Assembly: GCF_048020265.1 (NCBI RefSeq)
Contig: NZ_CP171843.1
Span: 2,356,001 to 2,420,000, forward strand
DNA: 64,000 nucleotides
DNA from: Limnohabitans_A sp048020265
GTDB lineage: Bacteria > Pseudomonadota > Gammaproteobacteria > Burkholderiales > Burkholderiaceae_C
Direction of reading: 5' to 3'
Position 1 is the stretch's first letter, and every line of letters starts with the position of its first letter. Both the position numbers and the translations under genes were made by a program. Of this stretch, positions 27,914-36,353 are shown piece after piece. The notes beneath the pieces were generated by a model that was not told the origin of the DNA, did not search any database, and worked only from the letters and a program-made list of their open reading frames with translations.

Positions 27914-30900
27914 TTAGAAAGACCATGCACCGCGCACTTGGGCAGAACTGCCCGACAAACCGTTACCACCTTCATAGCGGTAGCCGATTTGCACTTCAGA
28001 CGTCTTGGACGTTGCAAAACGCAAGCCTGCACCCACGGTGTAGGACGACTTGGGCAGTACCGCACCGGTGGTGGTGAACGGTGTGGCCGTGGTGTCGCCC
28101 ACATAGTTGGCCACCACATCGGTGTTGCGCATGCCATTGTTGCGGTTAAAAGCCACCATCAGTTCAGGATAGAACGTGGTGCTGGCGCCTTCGATCACGG
28201 TGTTAAAGCGCAAACCCAGGCTGGCGCGGGTGCGCGAAACGGTCTTGCTGTCCACGTTCAGCGACAAGGCATCTGCACCGGTTTCGGTGTAGGCCTTTTG
28301 CTTCAGGCTGGCGGCCTCGACAGACACCATGGGGGTCAAGACATTGACCTTACTGTCGTCGATACCAATGCGGTAACCGGCAGACAGCTTCAGGGTGGTC
28401 TGGTTCATGTCCACATCGGACTGGGCTGTGCGGGCAATCGCCGTGGCACGGCTGCTGGACAGGCTGTGCTGGCTGAAGGCCAGAGCGCCGTCCACGAACA
28501 CGTCGCCGTATTCCTGGGTACCGTAAACAGCCAAGGTGCCTGAATTCAGCTTGCCGCTGTCACCCAGACGGAAGTCCTGCTGCGAAATGTTGGATGTCAC
28601 GTAGCTGAAAGAGCCACCCACCACACCGTTGCCCACTTTGGCATCGGCACCTGCCAACAAACCAGAGCTGGTGACTTTGTAGCCGTCGTAATCACCAATG
28701 GCTTTGGCCTTGCTGCTAGAGCCCAACACCTTGACCCAACCGGTGTTGTCAGTGCCCATCTGACGGCCGTTGCCGTTCAGACCGGCCATGGCCACATCGC
28801 CGCGCAACACCGCCAGGCGCTCACCCACAGAGTTCAAGACCGAAGTGGTGGAAGCCAAAGCAGCCTGCGCACCAGAGGCGTTGGCAACCGGGGCCAAACG
28901 CTTGACCTGTGTGGCCAGATTGGCTTGTGTGTTGCCAAAGCCCCACTGGTCAATGTCCAGCTTGTTGAACACGGTTTGCATGTCGCTGGAGTAGTCTGCG
29001 CCCGCAGCAGCCAATGCACCCAAACGGTCAGCAGCCTCGTTGGAAAAATGCCCAACTGTTCCAGAACTTTCCTTGTAAATGGCAGCGGTACGGTTCACGA
29101 CCAGTTCCAAGTCATCTGTCGCAGTGTTTTGACGCAAAGTCAAAGCATTGGCTTCACGCAACACAAAACTGTTGTGTGACAGAGTGACGTTTTCAGAAGT
29201 ACCTGGAACAAGATTCGCTGTGCCTTTGATGAGTTTGGCCACTTGCCCATGAGCCACGCTGCCCATCAAAGCCACATCCACTTGGGCACCGCCAGACAAA
29301 TCCACAGCGCCGCCGTTCGTGAACAACAGACTTGAAGTGCTCTCCTGAACTGCACCATTGGCCGCAGTCACATCACCGGCATCCACCGCAAATTTCAGCG
29401 TTGCGCCATTGGTGGTGATGTTTCCACCTTGAACCTCGACTTGATTGAAGCCGGCACTGGACAACTTGTTGTTGTCAGCGTTAGGGCCAAATTCTGAATT
29501 GAAAGCACCGTGAAGGTTCAACACGGTGTTGACACCGGCCAAAGTCAAATGGTCACCCAGAATGTGCGCGCCGGGCGTCAAAGTGGCGATGGTGTAAGCA
29601 GAGCCATTGCCAATCGTCACCTGGTTCGCATAGACGTTGCCAGCAATCGTGGAAACCACTGGCGCCTCGTCAATATCTGGGGTTGCGGCATTGAAGATCA
29701 CGCTGGCCAACTTGGCGTTGGAGGCACCAATGCTGCTCGAATAAGCACTGCGACCCATGAACTTCATGTTGCCTGCATTGGCAACGCTGGTCGTGATGCT
29801 GCCTGTGATGGTTTGGTTGTCTGCCAATTCCACGGTACCGGCACCGTTCCAATCTTGACCGACCAAACCGCCATCACCGTAAGTGGTGTAAGCATCACCC
29901 TGAACACTGACCGGTGTACCGGCACCAAAGACCAGATCGCCAGTCAGGCCAGCATTCAACTCCACTGTTGTATTGCTGGGGCCGACGTTCAAATCACCAG
30001 CACCCACATAAACACGTCCGTTAAATGTGACGGTGGATGTGCCAGCGCCCGCATAAATTTTGTACGGCGTTTTGGATGCATCTGATGCAGCGCCAACCTC
30101 ACCGCTCACATTCGATGTACCTGCAAACAACAAAGTCGAATTGGCGGCATTGGCCAGTTGAATGCCATTGGCACCGAAAGTCGCATTGACAAGATTGCCA
30201 ATTTCCAAGGTACCACGGCCTTGAGTCTCGGTATTGACAACCTTGCCAAAGTCAACCGTACCCACCATACCTTGACCACCGCGGTCGTTCAACTCCAACT
30301 TGCTGGTGTGACCGCCCAAGTTGACATTACCAGTCAACTTGCCGCCCACTTCCACCACAGCTTTGTCAGCCGAGATGGTCAAGGTGTTGACGTTGGTGTT
30401 GCCAGAAACGGTGTTCAGTTGCACGCGCGAAGTGGCGCCAGTCACATTGGCTGCATTGACGGTGCCCACAGCCCCGGTCACCACGCTGCTGCCCTCGAAG
30501 TTCAAAGTGCCGTTGTCGGTAGCGCTATTAATCACACTGCCTGTGATGTTGCTGCCATTCGACAAAGTCAAAGTGGCGTTATGGCCCTGGAAGTCAACGC
30601 TGCCTTGGATATCACCACCACCATTGACGCTGGCCGCGCCAGCGGCACTGAAATAAATGGGCGCAGTGATCGAGCCATTGAAGTTGATATTCGAACCACG
30701 GATATAAACACCCCCGTCTGCGATGACAGAGCCATTGATCTGGTTATCACCATCAAATGTGGCTGCACCCCTTATGTCAACAGCATTTCCGGATAAATTC
30801 TGGGCAGAGGCACTTCCGGTGTAATAAGTAAAGTTATAACCACCATCCCAAGCACTGCCGTCCCATCCTCTCCATGCATTCACAGTGGCATATGCCTTGG

Positions 30901-31399
30901 CACCCCGGTCAATATCACTGACAACAGAACCGCTGCCAAAGAAATAATTATTTCCAACGGTATAGTCAACAATTGAGCCAAAATAATTGGCTTGGTATGC
31001 ACTTTCCCTGATGGCAATTGCACTCCAAGATGGGTAGTTATCTGCACCATTATCGACAAAACCATCATTAGTTGTATAACCAGAATACAGAAAATAAGTG
31101 GCACCGCCATTGTAAGAATGAAGTACCTGAGCACCATAAAACACTTCTCCGGCCCGAGTCACTGCTGTACCGTAGGAATTCGTTGGGTTAACCACTGACC
31201 AGGTGTCATTGGCATTCCAAGTCGCACCAGCAGCAGTTGTACCGTCATTCGGCACATTCGCGCCACCATATGACGTACCCAAGTAAACATCCGCTGCTTG
31301 AGCATTACCCATCAATGCCAAACCCGTCAACGCACACATGGCCACAGCCACTGCACGGCCCGCAATTTTGGTGATGCGGTAAGAAAATTGTTTTTCCAT
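27914..31399 (-). CDS. Large autotransporter adhesin
   Basis: 1,161 residues from ATG 31399 (AAGGACTT upstream). Residues 1-36 form a signal peptide with a charged N-region (MEKQFSYRITKIAGR) and cleavage after NAQA. Residues about 37-210 are rich in Tyr, Trp, Asn and Gly. Residues about 210-780 are Gly/Asn/Thr/Val-rich strands (INGSVIADGGVYIRG, NITGSVINSATDNGTLNFEG), typical of a beta-helix passenger. A linker (GADYSSDMQTVFNKLDIDQWGFGNTQANLA) leads to the C-terminal autotransporter barrel (about 880-1161) ending VRGAWSF. The PpiC-type foldase gene ends 40 bases upstream and is probably in the same operon. No protease triad is evident, so adhesion or aggregation is the most likely role. Confidence 0.92.
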   Translation of the reverse strand: MEKQFSYRITKIAGRAVAVAMCALTGLALMGNAQAADVYLGTSYGGANVPNDGTTAAGATWNANDTWSVVNPTNSYGTAVTRAGEVFYGAQVLHSYNGGATYFLYSGYTTNDGFVDNGADNYPSWSAIAIRESAYQANYFGSIVDYTVGNNYFFGSGSVVSDIDRGAKAYATVNAWRGWDGSAWDGGYNFTYYTGSASAQNLSGNAVDIRGAATFDGDNQINGSVIADGGVYIRGSNINFNGSITAPIYFSAAGAASVNGGGDIQGSVDFQGHNATLTLSNGSNITGSVINSATDNGTLNFEGSSVVTGAVGTVNAANVTGATSRVQLNTVSGNTNVNTLTISADKAVVEVGGKLTGNVNLGGHTSKLELNDRGGQGMVGTVDFGKVVNTETQGRGTLEIGNLVNATFGANGIQLANAANSTLLFAGTSNVSGEVGAASDASKTPYKIYAGAGTSTVTFNGRVYVGAGDLNVGPSNTTVELNAGLTGDLVFGAGTPVSVQGDAYTTYGDGGLVGQDWNGAGTVELADNQTITGSITTSVANAGNMKFMGRSAYSSSIGASNAKLASVIFNAATPDIDEAPVVSTIAGNVYANQVTIGNGSAYTIATLTPGAHILGDHLTLAGVNTVLNLHGAFNSEFGPNADNNKLSSAGFNQVEVQGGNITTNGATLKFAVDAGDVTAANGAVQESTSSLLFTNGGAVDLSGGAQVDVALMGSVAHGQVAKLIKGTANLVPGTSENVTLSHNSFVLREANALTLRQNTATDDLELVVNRTAAIYKESSGTVGHFSNEAADRLGALAAAGADYSSDMQTVFNKLDIDQWGFGNTQANLATQVKRLAPVANASGAQAALASTTSVLNSVGERLAVLRGDVAMAGLNGNGRQMGTDNTGWVKVLGSSSKAKAIGDYDGYKVTSSGLLAGADAKVGNGVVGGSFSYVTSNISQQDFRLGDSGKLNSGTLAVYGTQEYGDVFVDGALAFSQHSLSSSRATAIARTAQSDVDMNQTTLKLSAGYRIGIDDSKVNVLTPMVSVEAASLKQKAYTETGADALSLNVDSKTVSRTRASLGLRFNTVIEGASTTFYPELMVAFNRNNGMRNTDVVANYVGDTTATPFTTTGAVLPKSSYTVGAGLRFATSKTSEVQIGYRYEGGNGLSGSSAQVRGAWSF

Positions 31400-31439
31400 T
31401 TTGAAGTCCTTTTAAAAAATCAATCTTGAATTGAATCAA

Positions 31440-32255
31440 TCACTTCACTTGCGCTTGATCGCGCAGGCGTTTGATGTGGGCATCGACAGCCTGGGTTTCC
31501 AGGTTCTGTTGAATTTGGGTTTGCAGCTGCGCCAGGGGCGGCAATGCGAATGGGCGACGGCCCTCCAGGCGGATCACATGAAAACCGTTGGGCGTTCGCA
31601 CCGGCGCTGCAGTGGTTTGGCCGGGCGTCAATTTGCTGACCACCTGGGCAATGGCGGGCACCAAGGTGCCTTCGGGCACCCAGGGCAACAGGCCTCCGCT
31701 GGCTTTGGTGCTGGCGTCTTTGGTGGCCAGTTGGGCCAGGTCTTCAAACTTGCCACCGGCGGCCAATTGCGCCAACAGCTTGCGGGCGTCGTCCTCGTTG
31801 CCCAGCAAAACCTGGCGCATTTGCACTTCTTGCTGACCCATACGGGCTTTCAGCGCCTCGTACTCTTTGGCCACGGCGTCTGCGGACACCGGGTTTTGCT
31901 TCAACCACTCTTGCAAGTAACGGCGTACTTTCACCGTTTCACCCGCATATTGCGCCTGGGCCTGCAAGACGGGGGTGTCCACACCCGATTTGAGAGCCGC
32001 TTGCAGCAGCGCTTCGTGACGAATCAATTCTTCGCGTGCCTGAGCACGGGTTTGCGCGTCGTCTTTTTGCCCGGCCGACAACCGCGCAGCCACCAAAGCC
32101 TCTAGCTTGACTGGCGCAATGCTCTGGCCGTTGACCGACAAATTCTCTGCCGCACCGACCCCCACAGACCACAAAACGCCCAGCACGGCCAGGCACGCAT
32201 GCCAAGCCCAGCCACACCCCAACGCCGCGCGGAGATTACCGCAAAAAACCGGCAT
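31440..32255 (-). CDS. PpiC-type periplasmic peptidyl-prolyl isomerase (SurA/PrsA-like)
   Basis: 271 residues from ATG 32255, or 280 from GTG 32282. Neither start has a clear ribosome site. The ATG gives the better signal peptide (MPVFCGNLR, hydrophobic WHACLAVLGVLWSVGVGA). A helical SurA-N-like region with the ENLSVNGQSI start and LIRHEALLQAALKSGVD motif is followed by a parvulin/rotamase domain (about 135-235): VQMRQVLLGNEDDARKL, DLAQLATKDASTKASGGLLPW, PVRTPNGFHVIRLEGRR. Such proteins help outer-membrane barrels and exported proteins fold in the periplasm. The large autotransporter follows 40 bases downstream, so this is probably its dedicated foldase. Confidence 0.88.
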   Translation of the reverse strand: MPVFCGNLRAALGCGWAWHACLAVLGVLWSVGVGAAENLSVNGQSIAPVKLEALVAARLSAGQKDDAQTRAQAREELIRHEALLQAALKSGVDTPVLQAQAQYAGETVKVRRYLQEWLKQNPVSADAVAKEYEALKARMGQQEVQMRQVLLGNEDDARKLLAQLAAGGKFEDLAQLATKDASTKASGGLLPWVPEGTLVPAIAQVVSKLTPGQTTAAPVRTPNGFHVIRLEGRRPFALPPLAQLQTQIQQNLETQAVDAHIKRLRDQAQVK

Positions 32256-32317
32256 TTTGGAGACTTTTATACTAGAATTCACGTTTTAATCATTTGTAAA
32301 GAGATTTTTCCACTTTA

Positions 32318-34339
32318 ATGGTGTATCAAACCGTAAATATGACAATTTATGACATAAATAACAATTTGACCACCTGCCGTAGTGACACCGCAAGGCGGGG
32401 AGAGCTCCTGACGAGCCTTGTGGCCTGGGCTTCCCGATCAGTCACCACGTTGTTCGCAGCGATGGCTTTGCTTGCGGTCTTGTGGACAAGCGTGGCTGCC
32501 GCACCGCTGCCCCCCCAAGCCCAGGTGAGCAGCGTCAACCTGGAGCCTCACGCCGCCTTGCTGGTGGACACGAACGGCACTTTGTCGGTCGAGGAGGTGG
32601 CGCAGCCCAACCAAGCGCCAGGCTTCAAGCCACTCACCGGTCCCTTGAGTCTGGGGTTCACCCGCACGGTGGTGTGGGTCAAGATCGATGTGACGGCGAT
32701 GGAGTCATCGCTGTGGCTGCTGGAATTGGGGCAGCCCATCTTGGAAGATGTGCGGCTTTACCAACGCCAGCCCGACGGGCAGTTTCAGGTGCGCCAAGGC
32801 ACACAGAACCACGCACAGCCCCCCAAAGAAACAAATTACCGCCGGCCGGTCTTTCAAATCCATCTGACAGCGAACGAACCCACCACGCTGTATCTGCGCA
32901 TGGCCACGCGGACATCAATGGTGACCACCCTGAAACTGTGGTCACCCATGGCGCTGTTTGAAGACAGCAACCTGGAAACCTTCATCTGGGGTCTGGTGTT
33001 CGGTTCGTACTGCCTGGTGGTGTTTTTCTACAGTGCATTCTGGCTTTGGACGCGAGAGAAGGTGCATTTGTATTACGTGTTGTACGTGGCCACCAACCTG
33101 GTGGCTGCGTTTTTGACGGGCCGCTGGAACGACATGCTGGGCCTGGACATCGACAGCAACACACACACGCTGGCCTTGGGGGTTGCGGTGTCTTTGTCAC
33201 TGTGGATTGCCCCGGTCTTCACCAACGCCTACCTCGGCATGCACCGCATTTGGCCCAGGGCTTCGCGCAGCGTTTTGCACGCCTGTGCGAGCATTTCTGT
33301 GGCGGGAGTGATTTTGGTGCTGGCAGGCCAATACAGCCTGGGTGTGCTGTCGATTCAAATCGCCAGCATTTTTCTGATTTTCCTGAACCTCACGGTATTC
33401 AGCTACCTGGCCCACAAGGGTGACAAAAAAGGACAGCTGCTGTTGCTGGCCTTCAGCCTGTTCTACATCGGGGTGATGTGGCGCTACATGCGCAACATCG
33501 GGATGATTGAACCCAGCGCCTGGAACGAGAACGTTTACCAGGTCGGGGCCTTCGTGCACATGATGGTGATGAGCACCGGCATTTTTTCAAGCTACAACGC
33601 CTTGCGCAGAAAGTCAGAACACGAACGCGCCCGCGCCAACGCACAAGAAAAGCAGCGCGAGCGGCAGTATGAATTTTTGGGCATGGTGTCGCACGAAGTC
33701 AGAACACCGCTGACGGTGATTTCAGCCAGCGCAGACAACCTGCTGATGGACCCGGCTTTGACGATCAACGCCAAAAATCGCGCCAGCAAAATCATTCGCC
33801 ACAGCCAAAAGCTGCAAACCCTGTTTGACACTTATTTGAACAACGAACGGCTGCTCAATGGCGACAACGCCATGCAAATGTCAAGCGTCAATTTGCTCAG
33901 CCTGTGCGAATCTTTGGTTCAGGACATGAAAGACGCCCATGGTATCGAGGTGAGGTTTGACACCCCCGTGCAATTGCACCTGATCTGTGATCCCGATTTG
34001 CTGCGGGTGGCCATCTCCAACCTGCTGGAAAACGCCCGCAAGCATGCGCCCAACAACACGAACATCACACTCTCATTGAGCCAGCGCCAGAACACGGCGT
34101 ACATCACCGTGACGGATGAAGGCCCCGGCGTGGACGACAGGGACATGCCGTACATCTTTGACGCCTATTTCAGAGGGCAAGGCGCTTACACCTCGGTGGG
34201 TTCGGGCTTGGGCCTGCACCTGGTTCAGTTCATTGCTAAGCAACACCAGGGCCGGGTTCATGCACAAAAATTAAAACCCCATGGCATGCAATTCGTGGTT
34301 GAAATACCGATCCAGCCGCCGCAGGCTTCAAGCGTCTGA
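32318..34339 (+). CDS. 7TMR-DISM sensor histidine kinase
   Basis: 673 residues from ATG 32318, though the true start may lie further in. The first 30 residues look like poor protein, the TGACA repeats lie in this stretch, and GTG 32420 after GGGGAGAG would open directly into the hydrophobic signal segment (TLFAAMALLAVLWTSVAAA). A periplasmic 7TMR-DISMED2-like beta domain follows (about 75-210), then seven hydrophobic segments (about 220-420), then a charged helix. HisKA has phospho-acceptor His459 in SHEVRTPL. The ATPase boxes are NLLENARKHAP, DEGPGV and GSGLGLHLV. It senses an unknown, possibly carbohydrate, signal and should phosphorylate a response regulator. The regulator gene is convergent, with a 12-base overlap at the 3' ends, rather than in the same operon. 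Confidence 0.9.
   Translation: MVYQTVNMTIYDINNNLTTCRSDTARRGELLTSLVAWASRSVTTLFAAMALLAVLWTSVAAAPLPPQAQVSSVNLEPHAALLVDTNGTLSVEEVAQPNQAPGFKPLTGPLSLGFTRTVVWVKIDVTAMESSLWLLELGQPILEDVRLYQRQPDGQFQVRQGTQNHAQPPKETNYRRPVFQIHLTANEPTTLYLRMATRTSMVTTLKLWSPMALFEDSNLETFIWGLVFGSYCLVVFFYSAFWLWTREKVHLYYVLYVATNLVAAFLTGRWNDMLGLDIDSNTHTLALGVAVSLSLWIAPVFTNAYLGMHRIWPRASRSVLHACASISVAGVILVLAGQYSLGVLSIQIASIFLIFLNLTVFSYLAHKGDKKGQLLLLAFSLFYIGVMWRYMRNIGMIEPSAWNENVYQVGAFVHMMVMSTGIFSSYNALRRKSEHERARANAQEKQRERQYEFLGMVSHEVRTPLTVISASADNLLMDPALTINAKNRASKIIRHSQKLQTLFDTYLNNERLLNGDNAMQMSSVNLLSLCESLVQDMKDAHGIEVRFDTPVQLHLICDPDLLRVAISNLLENARKHAPNNTNITLSLSQRQNTAYITVTDEGPGVDDRDMPYIFDAYFRGQGAYTSVGSGLGLHLVQFIAKQHQGRVHAQKLKPHGMQFVVEIPIQPPQASSV
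32339..32368. promoter_or_regulatory. TGACA-type direct repeats at the kinase/foldase divergent region
   Basis: Three 10-base units in phase (ATGACAATTT, ATGACATAAA, TAACAATTTG) lie just inside the annotated start of the histidine kinase gene and about 85 bases upstream of the divergent PpiC-type gene. The one-turn spacing suits an OmpR-type regulator. If real, the site also argues that the kinase starts further downstream. The function is inferred from position and from similarity to the repeats at 27796-27822. Confidence 0.35.
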
Positions 34340-35005
34340 AATCACACAGTCTTCTTCAATGACATAGCCAGCGCCATGCACGGTTTTCACCGGAAAAACC
34401 GCCGGCGTCAGGCTGGCGACTTTCTTTCGAAGCCGCAACACCAACACATCCAGATTGCGGGGGTCGTAATCTGCAAAGTTTTTACCCAGTGACTGCACCA
34501 CTTTCTTGCGGCTCACGGTCTGCCCCATCTGCTCCACCAGCACTTGCAAGAAAGCACTTTCCTGCGCGGTCAACCGAATCACCACGCCACCGGGGGCACG
34601 TAGCTCCCAGGTGGACAAAATCAAACGCCAGTTGGCTGTGGCTTTGAGCCGCCAACTCAAGGACTCCACCACAGCCCCCAGCTCCTGCAGCCTGACGGGC
34701 TTGGTCAGGTAATGGTCCACGCCGGATTTGAAACCATCAATGCGGTCTTGCGTGGCGTCTTTGGCGGTGAACATGATCACACCGCAACGCACGCCCTGTT
34801 CGCGCAACTCACGAACCAGGTCCAGGCCGTCGCCATCTGGCAAGCTGCGGTCCACCACCGCAATGTCGGGTTTATGTGTTAAAAACAAAGAAGAGAACTG
34901 CTTCATGGTGCCAACGGTCTGAACACCGTGCCCCAAACCCTGGAGGTAGGCCGCAAACTCTTCACGGATGTCATCTTCGTCGTCCAACAAGATCACTGTC
35001 GCCAT
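34328..35005 (-). CDS. OmpR-family response regulator
   Basis: 225 residues from ATG 35005. GAGGGG is 7 bases upstream of this ATG but only one base from the alternative ATG 35011. The receiver domain (about 1-115) has the acidic pocket DDEDD at 8-12, phospho-acceptor Asp52 in VVDRSLPDGDG, and the conserved Lys in YLTKPVR. A winged-helix DNA-binding domain follows (about 125-222) with the characteristic LTAQESAFLQVLVE, DPRNLDVLVLRLRKK and VKTVHGAGYVI segments. It is convergent with the histidine kinase and overlaps its last 12 bases. The two are the obvious pair, and the adjacent surface-protein operons are the obvious candidate targets, but both points are inferences from position. Confidence 0.92.
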   Translation of the reverse strand: MATVILLDDEDDIREEFAAYLQGLGHGVQTVGTMKQFSSLFLTHKPDIAVVDRSLPDGDGLDLVRELREQGVRCGVIMFTAKDATQDRIDGFKSGVDHYLTKPVRLQELGAVVESLSWRLKATANWRLILSTWELRAPGGVVIRLTAQESAFLQVLVEQMGQTVSRKKVVQSLGKNFADYDPRNLDVLVLRLRKKVASLTPAVFPVKTVHGAGYVIEEDCVISDA

Positions 35006-35139
35006 TTTCATACCCCTCAACCATCAGCGCTTGATTAAGACATTTCCGCCAAGCGCTAATCTGTTGATTTCTGACATACCGATTTACCCGGCTGCACCTT
35101 GGGGCCCTCAACCAGCATCACAATGCCTGCCCCGCAGGC

Positions 35140-36231
35140 TCAGGAGCTGAACAGGAAGTTCATCACATCGCCATCCTTGACGACGTACTCCTTGCCTTCG
35201 GCGCGCATCTTGCCCGCGTCCTTGGCGCCTTGTTCGCCCTTGAAGGCGATGAAGTCGTCAAACGCGATGGTCTGGGCGCGGATGTAGCCTTTTTCAAAGT
35301 CGCTGTGGATCACGCCAGCGGCTTGCGGGCCGGTGTCGCCTTTGTGGATGGTCCAGGCGCGCACTTCCTTCACGCCAGCGGTGAAGTAGGTTTGCAGGCC
35401 CAGCAAGTCATAGGCCGAGCGGATCAGGCGGTTCAAGCCAGGCTCGTCCTGACCCAGCTCCTTCAGGAATTCCAGGCGGTCAGCGTCGTCCATCTCGGAC
35501 AACTCGGCTTCGATCTTGGCGCAAATGGCCACCACGGGCGCGTTTTGCTTGGCGGCAAAGGCCTTGAGGCGATCCAAGAAGGGGTTGTTCTCGAAGCCGT
35601 CTTCCGACACGTTGGCCACGAACATGGCGGGCTTGGCCGTGATGAAGAAGAACTGCTTGAGTTCGGCGCGCTCTTCCTTGCTGAAGTCGATGGTGCGCAC
35701 CGGCTGGGTGTCGTTCAGGGCGGCTTGGCACTTTTCCAAAATCGCCATTTGCTTGACGGCGTCTTTGTCACCGGAGCGGGCAATTTTGCTCACACGGTGA
35801 ATGGCTTTTTCGACCGCAGCCAGGTCGGCCAGGCACAGCTCGGTCTGAATCACCTCGATGTCGGCAATCGGGTCCACTTTGTTGGCTACGTGGATCACGT
35901 TGAGGTCTTCAAAGCAGCGCACCACATTGACGATGGCATCGGTCTCGCGGATGTGGGCCAAAAACTTGTTGCCCAGGCCTTCGCCTGTGCTGGCCCCGGC
36001 CACCAGACCGGCAATGTCTACAAACTCGACAATCGCCGGCACGATGCGCTCAGGCGAGATGATGTCGGCCAACTGCTGCAGGCGCGGATCGGGCACCTCC
36101 ACCACGCCGGTGTTGGGCTCGATGGTGCAAAAGGGGTAATTTTCAGCCGCGATACCGGCTTTGGTCAGGGCGTTGAAAAGGGTGGATTTGCCAACGTTGG
36201 GCAAACCCACGATGCCGCATTTGAGGCTCAT
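35140..36231 (-). CDS. ychF: Ribosome-associated ATPase YchF
   Basis: 363 residues from ATG 36231, the same length as E. coli YchF, with the standard opening MSLKCGIVGLPNVGKST (P-loop). An OBG-type G domain carries the FCTIEPNTGVVEVPD switch region and FVDIAGLVAGASTGEGLGNKFL. The NKVD-like segment is degenerate, as is usual for YchF, which prefers ATP. A coiled-coil insert follows, then the C-terminal TGS-like domain (TYFTAGVKEVRAWTIHKG.. ending NFLFSS). It binds ribosomes and is linked to translation fidelity and stress control. Upstream in-frame codons to 36300 are not needed. It is divergent from the UbiH-type gene. Confidence 0.97.
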   Translation of the reverse strand: MSLKCGIVGLPNVGKSTLFNALTKAGIAAENYPFCTIEPNTGVVEVPDPRLQQLADIISPERIVPAIVEFVDIAGLVAGASTGEGLGNKFLAHIRETDAIVNVVRCFEDLNVIHVANKVDPIADIEVIQTELCLADLAAVEKAIHRVSKIARSGDKDAVKQMAILEKCQAALNDTQPVRTIDFSKEERAELKQFFFITAKPAMFVANVSEDGFENNPFLDRLKAFAAKQNAPVVAICAKIEAELSEMDDADRLEFLKELGQDEPGLNRLIRSAYDLLGLQTYFTAGVKEVRAWTIHKGDTGPQAAGVIHSDFEKGYIRAQTIAFDDFIAFKGEQGAKDAGKMRAEGKEYVVKDGDVMNFLFSS

Positions 36232-36353
36232 GGAAGGCTTTCGGTGATTCGGGAGACAACGCATGATTTTAGCGGGTGGCCTCAGGTCGCCCGTCTGCAC
36301 AGGTATCGGCTTGCAGCCCGCCTGTCATTTGGGTGCCGCCTACAATGCAATCC

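Noticed and set aside
35110..35145. Terminator after ychF (GCCTGC/GCAGGC stem)
   Set aside because: The stem is short and overlaps the end of the gene, with no T tract on the minus strand.
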